A DNA stretch of 64,000 bases from Nitrospira sp. (GTDB taxonomy: Bacteria; Nitrospirota; Nitrospiria; Nitrospirales; Nitrospiraceae), in contig JAFEBI010000015.1 of the NCBI GenBank assembly GCA_018242725.1, positions 1 to 64,000 of the forward strand, read 5' to 3'. The position numbers and the translations under genes are program-made. Below, in pieces: positions 29,810 through 39,094 of this stretch (positions within the stretch are counted from its first letter, which is position 1; the number at the start of each line of letters is the position of its first letter). The notes beneath the pieces were generated by a model. It was not told where the DNA came from, made no database searches, and worked only from the letters and a program-made list of their open reading frames with translations.

Positions 29810-30442
29810 TCATCCACTCGCTCGTGCCGTCGCTACGATCGCTTGCATCGTCGAACGAAATGGACGGTCTCCGCCGAGCCAAGTGAAAGTGGCTGCAACG
29901 GCATCGACGATCGGTCCCGGAGATCCTCTCCGCTCTTCAATCTCGGCGAGACGGGGAACGCCTTCAATCATTCCGATTGCGAGCGATTTGGTCGAACTGC
30001 TGCGGCACTCCATTGGAACAGTTTGAACCTCAATTTTATCAAATCCGTTCGTGGTCAGCATACGGCGCAAGACGTCAACATCAGCGGAATTAAACAGCGC
30101 TTTAAAAAACTGCGGCGGAGTGTCTGGGAAGAAATTCGTAACGGTTGCATGGACAGCGGCACCCCATGGATTAGCCTCCATACGATCCCACACCACACTC
30201 ACGGCAAGCAGACTCCCTTTGATCAGAACGCGGCGCATTTCACGAAACGCGCGATGGTTATCTGGTACAAACATGAGTCCGAACTGACATGCTGCCCCAG
30301 TAAACGATGCGTCCAGAAACGGCAGGTTCGCGATGTCCGCTTCTTGCCAGTCAATTCCCTTCAGATCTTTCAGTTTCCCCTGCGCATAGTCCAACATGCC
30401 GGGATTGATATCAGTCGCCGTCAGAGCCACGGACGGCTTCAA
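29810..30442 (-). pseudogene. 5'-truncated class I methyltransferase
   Basis: The 210-residue frame, from a TTG codon at 30442, begins inside a SAM-dependent methyltransferase fold. It opens with KPSVALTATDINPGMLDYA (motif II region) and has no N-terminal motif I (GxGxG). Weak homology continues about 13 codons upstream to 30481, where a TGA appears, and no other frame supplies the missing part. The family usually has about 260-280 residues. It is probably a remnant, though translation of the fragment cannot be excluded. Confidence 0.6.
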
Positions 30443-30596
30443 GGTCCTGGAGAGGTGTGGAGTGACTCGATGAAGGAGAGGTCATCAGGTGATAAGTATG
30501 TGGCGAGATGAGGACAGAAGCAAGAGGTTGCGGCAGAAGCATCTGTAAGAGTTTTGTTGCGCCTCTCTTTGTGACCTCGTATGATGCGCCATACAT

Positions 30597-31325
30597 ATGA
30601 ATTCCATGACACGCATCAAGACCAAAACGCCGAATCCTTACAAATTGATCCACACCGAAACGGATACGCACGATACCAAAACCTTCCGGTTCGAACTCCC
30701 GACCGACTCAACGCTGGATATGCTGCCCGGTGACTTTCTTTACGTCCATGCAACGATCAACGGCAAGCCCGTCAAGCGGGCCTACACACCCTCGTCGCTC
30801 CCTGGCACAACGGGATCTTTCGACCTGACGGTCAAGCGATACGATGCTGGAACCGTCTCCAAATATCTTCATGACCAGCAGATCGGAGCACCAGTGTTGA
30901 TGAGTGGACCCAATACGGGCGGGCATTGGGTCGACGGCATGGCGAAGCGGGTGGGCTTCGTGGCAGGCGGCACCGGAATCACACCGATGATCTCCATCAT
31001 CCGGTGGATATTGACCAAGAAGCTCGACGCCGAGCTCTTCCTGATCTTTGCCAATAAGACAGAATCAGACGTAATCTTTCGACAGGAGTGGGACAGGTAC
31101 CTCCGGGACTATCCGAACTTTCATTGCCATCAGGTCTTGGAACAGCCGCCTCCAGGATGGGCAGGGAGCATAGGGCGAATCACCACTGATATGCTCCGCC
31201 ACCACCTTCCTCCTCCATATCCTGACAGCTGTGTGTTTCTCTGCGGCCCCCCGGCGATGGTGGATTCGTTGGAAACGACGCTCAAGGAGCTTGGCTATCC
31301 AGAACAGGCCATTATCCTGCCATAA
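30597..31325 (+). CDS. FAD/NAD(P)-binding oxidoreductase (FNR-like)
   Basis: This 242-residue protein has the FAD-binding motif KRAYTPSS (near 60), the NAD(P) loop GGTGITPMISI (near 124) and the C-terminal CGPPAMVDS, the pattern of the ferredoxin-NADP/cytochrome b5 reductase superfamily. It has no [2Fe-2S] domain, so it would pass electrons to a separate partner. The ATG at 30597 is used; an ATG three codons later is also possible. Confidence 0.85.
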   Translation: MNSMTRIKTKTPNPYKLIHTETDTHDTKTFRFELPTDSTLDMLPGDFLYVHATINGKPVKRAYTPSSLPGTTGSFDLTVKRYDAGTVSKYLHDQQIGAPVLMSGPNTGGHWVDGMAKRVGFVAGGTGITPMISIIRWILTKKLDAELFLIFANKTESDVIFRQEWDRYLRDYPNFHCHQVLEQPPPGWAGSIGRITTDMLRHHLPPPYPDSCVFLCGPPAMVDSLETTLKELGYPEQAIILP

Positions 31326-31475
31326 GAACTTCCTATCACGAAAGCCCCCCAACACTCGTTTAGGGATCGACTATAAGCGAGATATTACAGAGCTACCAAA
31401 CTGCCAGAAGACGGATGGCGCCACTACGCGAGCAGGATGCTGTCGATAAATCACAGGCCGCCACGCTAAACTTAT

Positions 31476-32948
31476 TCAGTGCACACGATCTGGATGGGTC
31501 TTGCCTGAGAGAGACCGTATGACTTGCTCAGCTGCCAACGCGCCGTCACGGATACAGTCGGGAATTCCAACTCCGCGATAAGCAGCCCCGGTCAGAATGA
31601 GTCCAGGATAGCGGCTCACGACGGCATCAAGTTGCTCCAATCGACCCAGATGGCCGATCGCATATTGCGGCATGGCCTTCCACCATCGATTCACCTCGGT
31701 ATACGTCGGCTCCGCTGTGATCCCGCATAGACTGGCCAGCTCTGCTCTAATGGTAGCGACCAGTTCCTGGTCCTCGCGTTGGAGAATGTCTTCTCGCCCG
31801 ACACCACCCACATAGCAGCGCGCCAGTAACTGATCCGATGGAGCGCGATGAGGCCATTTGAGCGAGGTCCACGTGGCGGCAATGAGATGCCGTTGCTCGG
31901 TTCTCGGGATGATAAATCCAAATCCTCCGATGGCACTCGTAAGAGTTCGTGGGAATGCCATTGCGATGGTGGCAGTGGACGCATAGGGAATCAGATCCAG
32001 CAAGCCACCGGCGATGGGCGTTAACGGACGCAACAAGTCCGCCGACACATAGGCTGGTGTGGCTAAGACCACGCTTTCAGCGGACAGCGCGGATCCATCG
32101 TGCAGAATGAGGTCATACATCCAGCGACCCAGTTCGTGCGATCTCACTCTGAGCGCGTCGACTCGAGCGCCCACACGGAGCTCAACACCCTGCTGTATCA
32201 ATCGCGTTGTGAGCGTCGCTACCAGCTCACTGAGGCCGTTCTTGAGGCTGACGAACATCGTCCGCCGTGGCCGAGAAGATGCCGTCGATGAGACTGATTG
32301 CTTGGCAGCCATCATGCCGCGAACAATGCTGCCATGCTGCTGCTCGAGTTCAAAGAACCGTGGGAACGTCGCCCGCAGACTCATCTGCTCGGCATCTCCG
32401 GCATAGATACCGGCCATCAATGGCTCCAACACTCGCTCATAGGCCTGAACTCCGAATCGACGAGAGAGGAACGCGGCCAAGGATTCATCGTCTCTTGGAG
32501 AGCCGGGAGGCACGGCGAATTCAAGTCCCATCCTCGCCAACCCCGACCAGCTGAGTAGTCCACTGTGCAAGAACGGCCCCAGTTGTTTCGGCACAAACGA
32601 GAGAAGTCCCTCGGGTAAATCGTGCAACTTCCCGCGGTGAAGGACACAGGCCTTCTTCCCTGTTTCGTTGGTATTGATCAGCTGGTCGGCAAGCCCGAGT
32701 TTCAGACACAGATCGAGACCAGCCTGCTTTTGCGAAAGGAATGAATCGGGACCGGCTTCGGTCACGAGATCTCCGATCCGATGGGTAACGATCTTCCCTC
32801 CCCAGGATGAATCGGATTCAAGAATGGTACAACGGATGGGGAGGCCTGCTTGGGTGGCTTTTTCTTGCAATGAAAAAGCGGTGGCGAGACCGGAAATCCC
32901 ACCTCCAACAATGACGACTGTACGCGGTCGAGTCACGACGGAAGACAC
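31476..32948 (-). CDS. hemY: Protoporphyrinogen/coproporphyrinogen oxidase (HemY type)
   Basis: The 490-residue FAD enzyme begins with the dinucleotide-binding VVIVGGGISGLATAFSL and has the EAGPDSFLSQK and RGVGIPDCIRDG segments of HemY-type oxidases. It makes protoporphyrin IX (or coproporphyrin III) near the end of haem synthesis. It overlaps the hemH stop by 16 bp, last in hemE-hemH-hemY. Confidence 0.92.
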   Translation of the reverse strand: MSSVVTRPRTVVIVGGGISGLATAFSLQEKATQAGLPIRCTILESDSSWGGKIVTHRIGDLVTEAGPDSFLSQKQAGLDLCLKLGLADQLINTNETGKKACVLHRGKLHDLPEGLLSFVPKQLGPFLHSGLLSWSGLARMGLEFAVPPGSPRDDESLAAFLSRRFGVQAYERVLEPLMAGIYAGDAEQMSLRATFPRFFELEQQHGSIVRGMMAAKQSVSSTASSRPRRTMFVSLKNGLSELVATLTTRLIQQGVELRVGARVDALRVRSHELGRWMYDLILHDGSALSAESVVLATPAYVSADLLRPLTPIAGGLLDLIPYASTATIAMAFPRTLTSAIGGFGFIIPRTEQRHLIAATWTSLKWPHRAPSDQLLARCYVGGVGREDILQREDQELVATIRAELASLCGITAEPTYTEVNRWWKAMPQYAIGHLGRLEQLDAVVSRYPGLILTGAAYRGVGIPDCIRDGALAAEQVIRSLSGKTHPDRVH

Positions 32949-33883
32949 GAGGTGGATTCGTGTGTGGTTAAGACGTCGCGTAAGGTCTCAAGGATCGCGG
33001 ATGAATCGTTCAACATCGCCATACGCTCCAGATGCAGCCCCTTGCTCATGGCCAACTGTTTAAGTTCAATGTCGATATCGAACAGCGTTTCCACGTGGTC
33101 GCAGATAAAGCCGATGGGCGCCACCAGCACATGACGATGCCCCGCCTCTAGAATGGTCTCCAGCATGGCTTCGACCGTCGGTCCAAGCCATGGCTCACTG
33201 GAGCGTCCCTGACTTTGATAGGCAAAGTACGTCGGTTGGTTCCCCAGTAGTCCGGTGACAGCCTCAACGGTCCCCTTCACTTCATCCGGATAGGGATCCT
33301 TCATCGCCACAATCCGTTCCGGCAAGCTATGCGCGGTGAACAACACCGGTACCGTTGCACGCACTTCGGCAGGAAATTTCTGAAGCCCAAGCCGAATATT
33401 CTCCACAATCGCAGCAATCAGCCGGGGATGCCGGTTCCAACTCCCGACGTAGGTCACCGTTGTGTGGTCCTCTAGCCCGGTCCGCGCTTCCTCAACCTTT
33501 TTCCGGTACGCCCCCGTACTCAGCGACGATTGTTGCGGAGCCATGCAGACCCCGATAACCTGCTCCGGCGAGTCTTGCAGCAACTCGGCATAGGTTTCTT
33601 GAATGAAAGGATGCCAATGCCGCAGCCCCACATACACTCGATATCGGCCCGCTCTCGATTCATTCAGCTGTTGTTCGAGTTTTTTCGCCACTGCCTGGGT
33701 GATCCCGACAGCCGGAGATTTTCCCCCTGTTGCTCGGTACCGTTCGCGAATCTCCTCAACCAGCTCCGGAGGCGTTTGTCGGCCTCCACGCACATCACGC
33801 AAAAACGGCTCGACATTTTCTAGACAATCGGGTCCACCCATCGCCATCAACAGAACAGCCGTGTGTCGTCGTGCGTCGTTCAT
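32933..33883 (-). CDS. hemH: Ferrochelatase
   Basis: HemH inserts Fe2+ into the porphyrin. The protein (about 316 residues from an ATG at 33883, with AAGGA upstream) has LLMAMGGPDCLENVEPFL, the catalytic-site segments FTAHSLPERI and the late FICDHVETLFDIDIE. It shares a 16-bp overlap with hemY downstream and lies about 130 bp after hemE. Confidence 0.93.
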   Translation of the reverse strand: MNDARRHTAVLLMAMGGPDCLENVEPFLRDVRGGRQTPPELVEEIRERYRATGGKSPAVGITQAVAKKLEQQLNESRAGRYRVYVGLRHWHPFIQETYAELLQDSPEQVIGVCMAPQQSSLSTGAYRKKVEEARTGLEDHTTVTYVGSWNRHPRLIAAIVENIRLGLQKFPAEVRATVPVLFTAHSLPERIVAMKDPYPDEVKGTVEAVTGLLGNQPTYFAYQSQGRSSEPWLGPTVEAMLETILEAGHRHVLVAPIGFICDHVETLFDIDIELKQLAMSKGLHLERMAMLNDSSAILETLRDVLTTHESTSCLPS

Positions 33884-34015
33884 CGTCCTTCGCATACAGA
33901 GGTCTTCACGCAATGGCGCGGGGGTCGGGTTTCACGTTGCGGGAAAGGATCTTGCGGTGAGCGGTGAGCACGAAACTCGAAACCAGAAACGCATTACCCG
34001 ACCCTTTCACCTTAC

Positions 34016-35041
34016 CTACCGTTGGCTGAGTTTGTGGACCATGTCGATCGTCGCGGCCACGTGATCGACCGGTGTCGTCGGAAGGATACCGTGGCCAAGA
34101 TTGAAGATATGGCCGAGACGCCCTCCGGCCCTACGCAAGATATCCTCCACCCGGCGTTCAATTTCGTGGAGTGGCGCAAAGAGAGCAAGCGGATCAAGAT
34201 TGCCTTGTACGGCACGATCATGTCCTACCATGGTCCAGGCTTCATCCAAATGAACCCGCCAATCGACTCCGATGACGTCGCCTCCCGCCTCACGCATCTG
34301 ACGCAAGATCGCGGTCGTGCCGGTACCGAAATGAATCATCGGCACCCCTTCGTGCTTCAGCCCGTCGAAAATCAGCTGGACGTGGGGCATCACATATTCG
34401 ACATAGTCTCCGGCAGAAAGACACCCGACCCAACTATCGAACAGCTGAATCGCTTGCGCCCCCGCCTTGATCTGTCGACGGAGATACCCGGTGAGCACAC
34501 GGGCGAATTTATCCATCAGCCGATGCCAGGCCGTGGGATCGCCATACATCATTTGTTTGGTGTTCAAGTAATTACGCGACCCGCCACCTTCGATAGCATA
34601 ACTCGCCAACGTGAACGGCGCACCGGCAAATCCGATCAACGGCACCCGTCCATTAAGGGCGCGTCGCGTTTGCCTGATAGCCTCCGCCACATAGTCCAGC
34701 TCGCCGCCGTCGATGATTTTCAGCTGATCCACCCCCGCCCGGTCGCGTACCGGATTGTGGATCACCGGCCCCTCGCCTGCCGCGAACTCGAGATTGAGGC
34801 CCATCGGTTCCAACGGGAGTAAGATATCAGCAAAGATAATGGCCGCATCCAGCGGGAATCGATCGATTGGCTGCAGTGTGACCTGGGCCGCCAACTCGGG
34901 CGTCTTGCACATTTCCAAGATCGAATGTTTCGCGCGCAAGGTCCGATACTCGGACATATACCGCCCCGCCTGGCGCATGAACCACACAGGGGTACAATCA
35001 ACCGGCTCACGACGGCAGGCTTTCAGGAATCGATCATTCAT
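34016..35041 (-). CDS. hemE: Uroporphyrinogen decarboxylase
   Basis: HemE converts uroporphyrinogen III to coproporphyrinogen III. The 341-residue protein has the signature VWFMRQAGRYMSEYR near 19-33, the ALNGRVPLIGFAGAPFTLA segment, and the C-terminal IFNLGHGILPTTPVDHV. It is the first gene of hemE-hemH-hemY. Confidence 0.96.
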   Translation of the reverse strand: MNDRFLKACRREPVDCTPVWFMRQAGRYMSEYRTLRAKHSILEMCKTPELAAQVTLQPIDRFPLDAAIIFADILLPLEPMGLNLEFAAGEGPVIHNPVRDRAGVDQLKIIDGGELDYVAEAIRQTRRALNGRVPLIGFAGAPFTLASYAIEGGGSRNYLNTKQMMYGDPTAWHRLMDKFARVLTGYLRRQIKAGAQAIQLFDSWVGCLSAGDYVEYVMPHVQLIFDGLKHEGVPMIHFGTGTTAILRQMREAGGDVIGVDWRVHLDEAWTMVGHDRAVQGNLDPLALFAPLHEIERRVEDILRRAGGRLGHIFNLGHGILPTTPVDHVAATIDMVHKLSQR

Positions 35042-35375
35042 CGTGGCGGCATTCTAGTGACGAAGAAGGAGTCCTGTCAAACAGGCATCGCCCGCATTAT
35101 TCATGAACATTTCTGCTGCAATCGCCGATCCGCTATACCAACGAGCTGGCGGAATCACCCCTCGGGCTCTCGCCGTACCGCACGAGTACGACTCAGATCC
35201 TCGGGCTCCGCGCACCGGTCTCACAACGCGGCTTGGCGATTTCGCCACGAACCGTCATGAATAATTCGGGCTAGAAGCCTCTGCTCTCCTGTTTTGGAAA
35301 CACCCGCCACTGGGGCAGCCGACAGACACTCGTGCGAGACGCGACAACCCGGTACAGCTCAGGAAAAAAATCAGG
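35042..35375. other. Non-coding region upstream of desaturase promoter
   Basis: These 334 bases lie between the divergent hemE and desaturase genes and hold no gene I can support; open frames here have no family sequence. The hemE promoter should be here but is not evident. Confidence 0.4.
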
Positions 35376-35404
35376 TTTTACTTTCCTCCGATTCTCTGTA
35401 TAAT
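35376..35404 (+). promoter_or_regulatory. Sigma-70-type promoter of desaturase gene
   Basis: TTTTAC (35376-35381) and TATAAT (35399-35404) are 17 bp apart, in the context TGTATAATG. It lies about 110 bp upstream of the desaturase start and directs transcription into it. Confidence 0.6.
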
Positions 35405-35427
35405 GAAGCACCAACCTAACCGGGACG

Positions 35428-35446
35428 CTCAATTAGCTTAATTGGG
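35428..35446. promoter_or_regulatory. Inverted repeat after desaturase promoter, candidate operator
   Basis: CAATTA-GCT-TAATTG (35430-35444) is a perfect inverted repeat, extended by C-G and a T-G pair. It starts about 23 bp past the -10 box, in the predicted 5' leader. An operator for a lipid-sensing repressor is a natural guess, but this is inferred from position only. Confidence 0.4.
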
Positions 35447-35510
35447 ACCACGGCTCCCTGTCTCCCACCACAGTGGCTTTGCCGATCCCCCGACCTATGA
35501 GGAGAATTGT

Positions 35511-36566
35511 ATGTCCGACGTGCAAGCATATCCACCAACCAAGGCTCAGCAGATCTGGTATTCCTTTCTGCGCTGGTTCGACTCTTGGGCTGGCCTTGAA
35601 CTGACGAAATCCGACGGGCCGCCGAGGGTCGACTGGATTCGTAGTGTGCCATTTATTTTCATGCACTTAATGTGCTTTTGCGCCATCTTAGTCGGATGGA
35701 GCTTCACGGCAGTCGCAGTGGCCATCGCCTTTTATTATATTCGCATGTTTGCGATTACCGGGTGGTACCATCGCTACTTTTCACATCGCACATTCAAAAC
35801 GTCTCGTACCGTCCAGTTTCTCTTTGCGCTGTTAGGTAGCACCTGCACCCAGCGTGGTCCCCTGTGGTGGGCCGGCCATCATCGCCATCATCATATCGCC
35901 TCTGATACACCGGAGGATGTGCACTCCCCACGTCAGGGTGGATTCTGGTGGTCGCACATGGGCTGGATTATGTCGCAAACGTTTTATGCGCCGCGCTTGA
36001 AGAGCATTGCTGATTTCGCTAAGTTTCCGGAGCTGCGGTTTCTTGATCGATATGATGTCCTCATACCCGTCTTGACCGGCTTCGGCATGTTCGGATTCGG
36101 CAGACTGTTGGAAATCTATGCACCTGAGCTTGGCACCAACGGCATCCAGATGCTGATCTGGGGGTATTTCATCTCGACCGTCGCACTGTTTCATGGAACC
36201 TGCACGATCAATTCGTTGTCGCATGTCTATGGCTCACAACGATACGAGACCGGTGACGATAGCCGAAACAACTTCTTCCTGGCTTTAATTACCATGGGAG
36301 AAGGCTGGCACAACAACCACCATTATTATCCGGCTTCGACCAGGCAAGGGTTCTACTGGTGGGAAATCGACATGACCTATTATTGCTTGAAGGGGCTCGA
36401 ATGGCTGGGGTTGATCTGGGACATTCGTGACGTTCCAGAGTATGTCCGCGAGGGAAAGACCCGACAAGATTCAGACCGTAGCGTACTCAAGAAGAAAATT
36501 GAAGCTGCCGTCAAATCGGCGGAACTTCCGGCACCGCAACCACAATTGGAACTCACGCCTCCCTAG
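35511..36566 (+). CDS. Fatty acid desaturase (acyl-CoA delta-9 type)
   Basis: This 351-residue membrane di-iron enzyme has the three His boxes: HRYFSH, HRHHH (in WWAGHHRHHH) and HNNHH (in EGWHNNHHYYP). Several membrane helices surround them. It introduces double bonds into acyl chains and so tunes membrane fluidity. AGGAGA lies just before the ATG at 35511. It ends 4 bp inside the convergent gene at 36563. Confidence 0.92.
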   Translation: MSDVQAYPPTKAQQIWYSFLRWFDSWAGLELTKSDGPPRVDWIRSVPFIFMHLMCFCAILVGWSFTAVAVAIAFYYIRMFAITGWYHRYFSHRTFKTSRTVQFLFALLGSTCTQRGPLWWAGHHRHHHIASDTPEDVHSPRQGGFWWSHMGWIMSQTFYAPRLKSIADFAKFPELRFLDRYDVLIPVLTGFGMFGFGRLLEIYAPELGTNGIQMLIWGYFISTVALFHGTCTINSLSHVYGSQRYETGDDSRNNFFLALITMGEGWHNNHHYYPASTRQGFYWWEIDMTYYCLKGLEWLGLIWDIRDVPEYVREGKTRQDSDRSVLKKKIEAAVKSAELPAPQPQLELTPP

Positions 36567-37033
36567 ACCCAATCGGATTCAGCCTTTGACCTTGGTCGAT
36601 CCGCAACCTGATCGGCCAAGGTCTCTCGAATACGCCGGCTTTCCCCCTCGATTCCCTTTCGTTCCTCATCGGACAATACCCACGCATCCCCGGCACTCAA
36701 TTGAAACCGATAGTGCTCTTCGTGAAGCGTAAACCACTCGACGTACGGATGCGGCTCCAAGTTCGGATGCGGGTCGAGCGAGATCAGATTCACGGTACCG
36801 ATCTGAGGATTTGCCATATCGCCGATGACTTGCCCCGCCACCTCGTCATCTTCAAAACGGCTGTTTCGGAATCGAATCACTTCACCGGCGATATCAGGCT
36901 TAAAATTGCCGCGCAAATAAAAATCCACCGGCCCAATGACCGCAAACACAACCTGTCCAACAACCGTCCCCTCCACACGATTATCAAGAAACCCTTCGCG
37001 CACCCACCGTCCATTGCCGAATTTTTGAGCCAT
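36563..37033 (-). CDS. Unknown protein
   Basis: I do not recognise this 156-residue soluble protein. It begins MAQKFGNGRWVREGFLDN, is beta-rich for most of its length, and has a charged tail after about residue 120 (SDEERKGIEGESRRI). There is no signal or membrane segment. It lies 27 bp after the EamA gene on the same strand and converges with the desaturase gene. Confidence 0.7.
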   Translation of the reverse strand: MAQKFGNGRWVREGFLDNRVEGTVVGQVVFAVIGPVDFYLRGNFKPDIAGEVIRFRNSRFEDDEVAGQVIGDMANPQIGTVNLISLDPHPNLEPHPYVEWFTLHEEHYRFQLSAGDAWVLSDEERKGIEGESRRIRETLADQVADRPRSKAESDWV

Positions 37034-37060
37034 ATGCCTCTCTCCTCCATGCGGCCATGA

Positions 37061-37885
37061 TCAACCGCCGAACGCTCCAATGATAACCGCCAAGATGATC
37101 AGCGCGCTGCCGATCCAGCCTTGTCCATCTAACGTCTCTCCAAGAAAGTACCATGAAAGCCAAGCCGCGTAGACCGGCTCGGATGCAAACAGTAGCGCCA
37201 CCTGTTGAGCCGGAACCAGTTGCTGAGCCCACATCTGCACGGCGAATGCGAGCGTCGCCAGCACGCCAGTCACGACAAGACCGGTGAGGAGAACGGATGT
37301 AGGCGAAAACGCGCTCACTGGAACATCTTCCCACCATGGAGCAGGGAGAAACAACATCGTCATCGCCGCCATCTGCCACACAAGGAGCGACGGAGCATCG
37401 ACCTGGCGGGTAAATCGCTCAAGACAAATGATGTGCCCCGCAAACGCCACGGCACACCCCAGCGTCATGAGATCGCCTCGATTCATAGAAGCATTAGGTT
37501 TGACGAGGAGCCACAACCCCACCATCGCGATCACTGTCGCCAAGACCACACGCCGGTCAACCCGCAGAAGAATCAACGGCACGAAGATCACATAGAGGGC
37601 TGTGAGAAAGGCTGAATTGGACGCCGTGGTATGCCCAAGCCCAACGGTTTGGAGCAGATACCCAAGAAAGAGAAACAGAGTCGAAAGCGCGGCTGCGACT
37701 AACACCGCGCGATCATGATGCAATCGACGGCGACCGACGACAAGCCACACAAGGACGAGCAGGGTGCCGATGAAAAACCTGAGAAATAAGAACGAGAGCG
37801 GGGGAATCTGCTCCAATGCCGCTTTCGTGGCCGGAAAAGTCGCACCCCAGATGAGGGTGGTCAGTAGAAGGGCGAGTCGCGGCAT
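37061..37885 (-). CDS. EamA/DMT-family transporter
   Basis: The 274-residue protein is made of about ten hydrophobic helices in two similar halves, each with the EamA pattern (TLIWGATFPATKAAL near the start; ALLFASEPVYAAWLSWYFLGETL in the second half). Such proteins export small metabolites. The substrate is unknown. It is followed by the unknown gene at 36563. Confidence 0.88.
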   Translation of the reverse strand: MPRLALLLTTLIWGATFPATKAALEQIPPLSFLFLRFFIGTLLVLVWLVVGRRRLHHDRAVLVAAALSTLFLFLGYLLQTVGLGHTTASNSAFLTALYVIFVPLILLRVDRRVVLATVIAMVGLWLLVKPNASMNRGDLMTLGCAVAFAGHIICLERFTRQVDAPSLLVWQMAAMTMLFLPAPWWEDVPVSAFSPTSVLLTGLVVTGVLATLAFAVQMWAQQLVPAQQVALLFASEPVYAAWLSWYFLGETLDGQGWIGSALIILAVIIGAFGG

Positions 37886-37895
37886 GAATGAGGAC

Positions 37896-37952
37896 GTGCT
37901 GAGTGCTGAGCCTATGTGCTCACTCGAAACTCAGCACCCAGCACTTCTTTTT
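37896..37952. repeat. Long inverted repeat with T-run
   Basis: GTGCTGAGTGCTGAG (37896-37910) pairs with CTCAGCACCCAGCAC (37930-37944) with one mismatch and a 19-nt loop. TTCTTTTT follows on the plus strand. It looks like a plus-strand terminator, yet the nearest plus-strand gene ends 1.3 kb before it. It lies 10 bp upstream of the EamA start. Confidence 0.5.
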
Positions 37953-38156
37953 CTAGGGTTTACAGAGAGGACACAGCCGTTGCCGGCTCACTCCAGCCTG
38001 TTCCATCGCCCGGATCGCCCGTTCCTTATCAGGATAATCGAACCACCCGCCCTCCCAGAAGTCGCTGGAAGTGGCAGTCGATGGCACCTCCGAACACCGA
38101 TCTCGGTGGAGCGTCACACGGTCAATGGCGCGGGCAATATGCAACCAGTAGATCAT
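37953..38156 (-). CDS. Unknown small protein
   Basis: From an ATG at 38156 the frame gives about 67 residues, including SSDFWEGGWFDYPDKERAI and a C-terminal CPLC. I do not recognise it. The start is uncertain because no ribosome site is clear; the frame is open further up to 38255. It follows a 58-residue gene on the same strand. Confidence 0.5.
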   Translation of the reverse strand: MIYWLHIARAIDRVTLHRDRCSEVPSTATSSDFWEGGWFDYPDKERAIRAMEQAGVSRQRLCPLCKP

Positions 38157-38232
38157 GCTGGCCGGTGAGGGTAAAAGGGTGAGTGGTACGGAGCATTCAC
38201 CATCGCGCCATACCCCTGCCCCCTGGACCGGT

Positions 38233-38409
38233 TCACGGGAGGAGCTGCCATTCATCCTTCTCGATGAAGCACTTCACGCCGGTCTGCAGTTTTTTGACAT
38301 CGTCCTTTTCGAAGAGCCTCATATAGCGCTCGATTCGATCATCTTCATCGATTCGTTCTTCCTGCATCACACCGTTGTTCCCCTTGTACCGTCGAATCAG
38401 CACTGGCAT
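38233..38409 (-). CDS. Unknown 58-residue protein
   Basis: This short frame (MPVLIRRYKGNNGVMQEERI ...) is preceded by GGAGGAGG at 6 bp, a near-ideal ribosome site. It ends in TGA at 38233. It is charged, with one Cys (47) and no membrane segment. It is upstream of the 67-residue gene on the same strand. The 291 bases before the FmdB gene (38410-38700) hold no other gene I can support. Confidence 0.6.
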   Translation of the reverse strand: MPVLIRRYKGNNGVMQEERIDEDDRIERYMRLFEKDDVKKLQTGVKCFIEKDEWQLLP

Positions 38410-38700
38410 CGAAATCCTCCTCCGGAGCTGGCAGTTGAGCCGCGTAAGTTGTTAGAATGAGCAGTATGTCGTAATCTCTTCAGCATCGCTTGCATAAGGG
38501 CAGTTTGTCAAGATCTGAACGGCTCCATTCGATTGGACAGGGAGCCCTCAGCGAGTTGTACAATGATCATGCATGAGAGGCCTCAGCGAACTCGGTACCA
38601 TGATGATGCTCTCACAAACGCTTCGTATCGGATACATGTCCTTGACAAATGGACGCGGAAGGGAACGTGCGCGAGCCAACAAGAGAAAGGATAAGGTCCC

Positions 38701-39021
38701 GTGCCACTCTATGAATACCGTTGTGGACAATGCGAGAAGCAGTTTGAAACCTCCCAGTCCGTCTATGCCAGGGTAGAAGACACTGAGTGTCCCTACTGCC
38801 ATGCAAGGGAGGCGACGCGCCTACTCTCTGCGTTTTCATCCAACGTGATCGGCACCCGCAAACCTGGATTTGCCGAGATCAAAGCCAAGGCCATGAACCA
38901 GGAACGGATGGAGCGGTTCGTCAAATTGCCGCCGTTGAACGCACAACGCAATGTCCCATCACCGAACATGTTTTCCGAATCCGAGTCCTCTTCGGCAGAC
39001 CGAAGCACGTCCGAGTCGTAA
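38701..39021 (+). CDS. FmdB-family zinc ribbon protein
   Basis: This 106-residue protein starts MPLYEYRCGQCEKQFE and has CPYC at about 31, giving the two Cys pairs of the FmdB/CxxC zinc ribbon. The C-terminal half is low complexity. The start codon is GTG at 38701 with AAGG upstream. The biochemical role of the family is unknown. Confidence 0.85.
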   Translation: MPLYEYRCGQCEKQFETSQSVYARVEDTECPYCHAREATRLLSAFSSNVIGTRKPGFAEIKAKAMNQERMERFVKLPPLNAQRNVPSPNMFSESESSSADRSTSES

Positions 39022-39094
39022 TGATGGCACACCGTCTTCCTTCGGCTTGGTTACGCCGCAGGAGTCATCGGGTTTCTAGTCGTATGGAACGTCC

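Noticed and set aside
34022-34822. Long plus-strand open frame opposite hemE
   Set aside because: Antisense to a well-supported hemE with no family sequence; due to the codon bias of the real gene.
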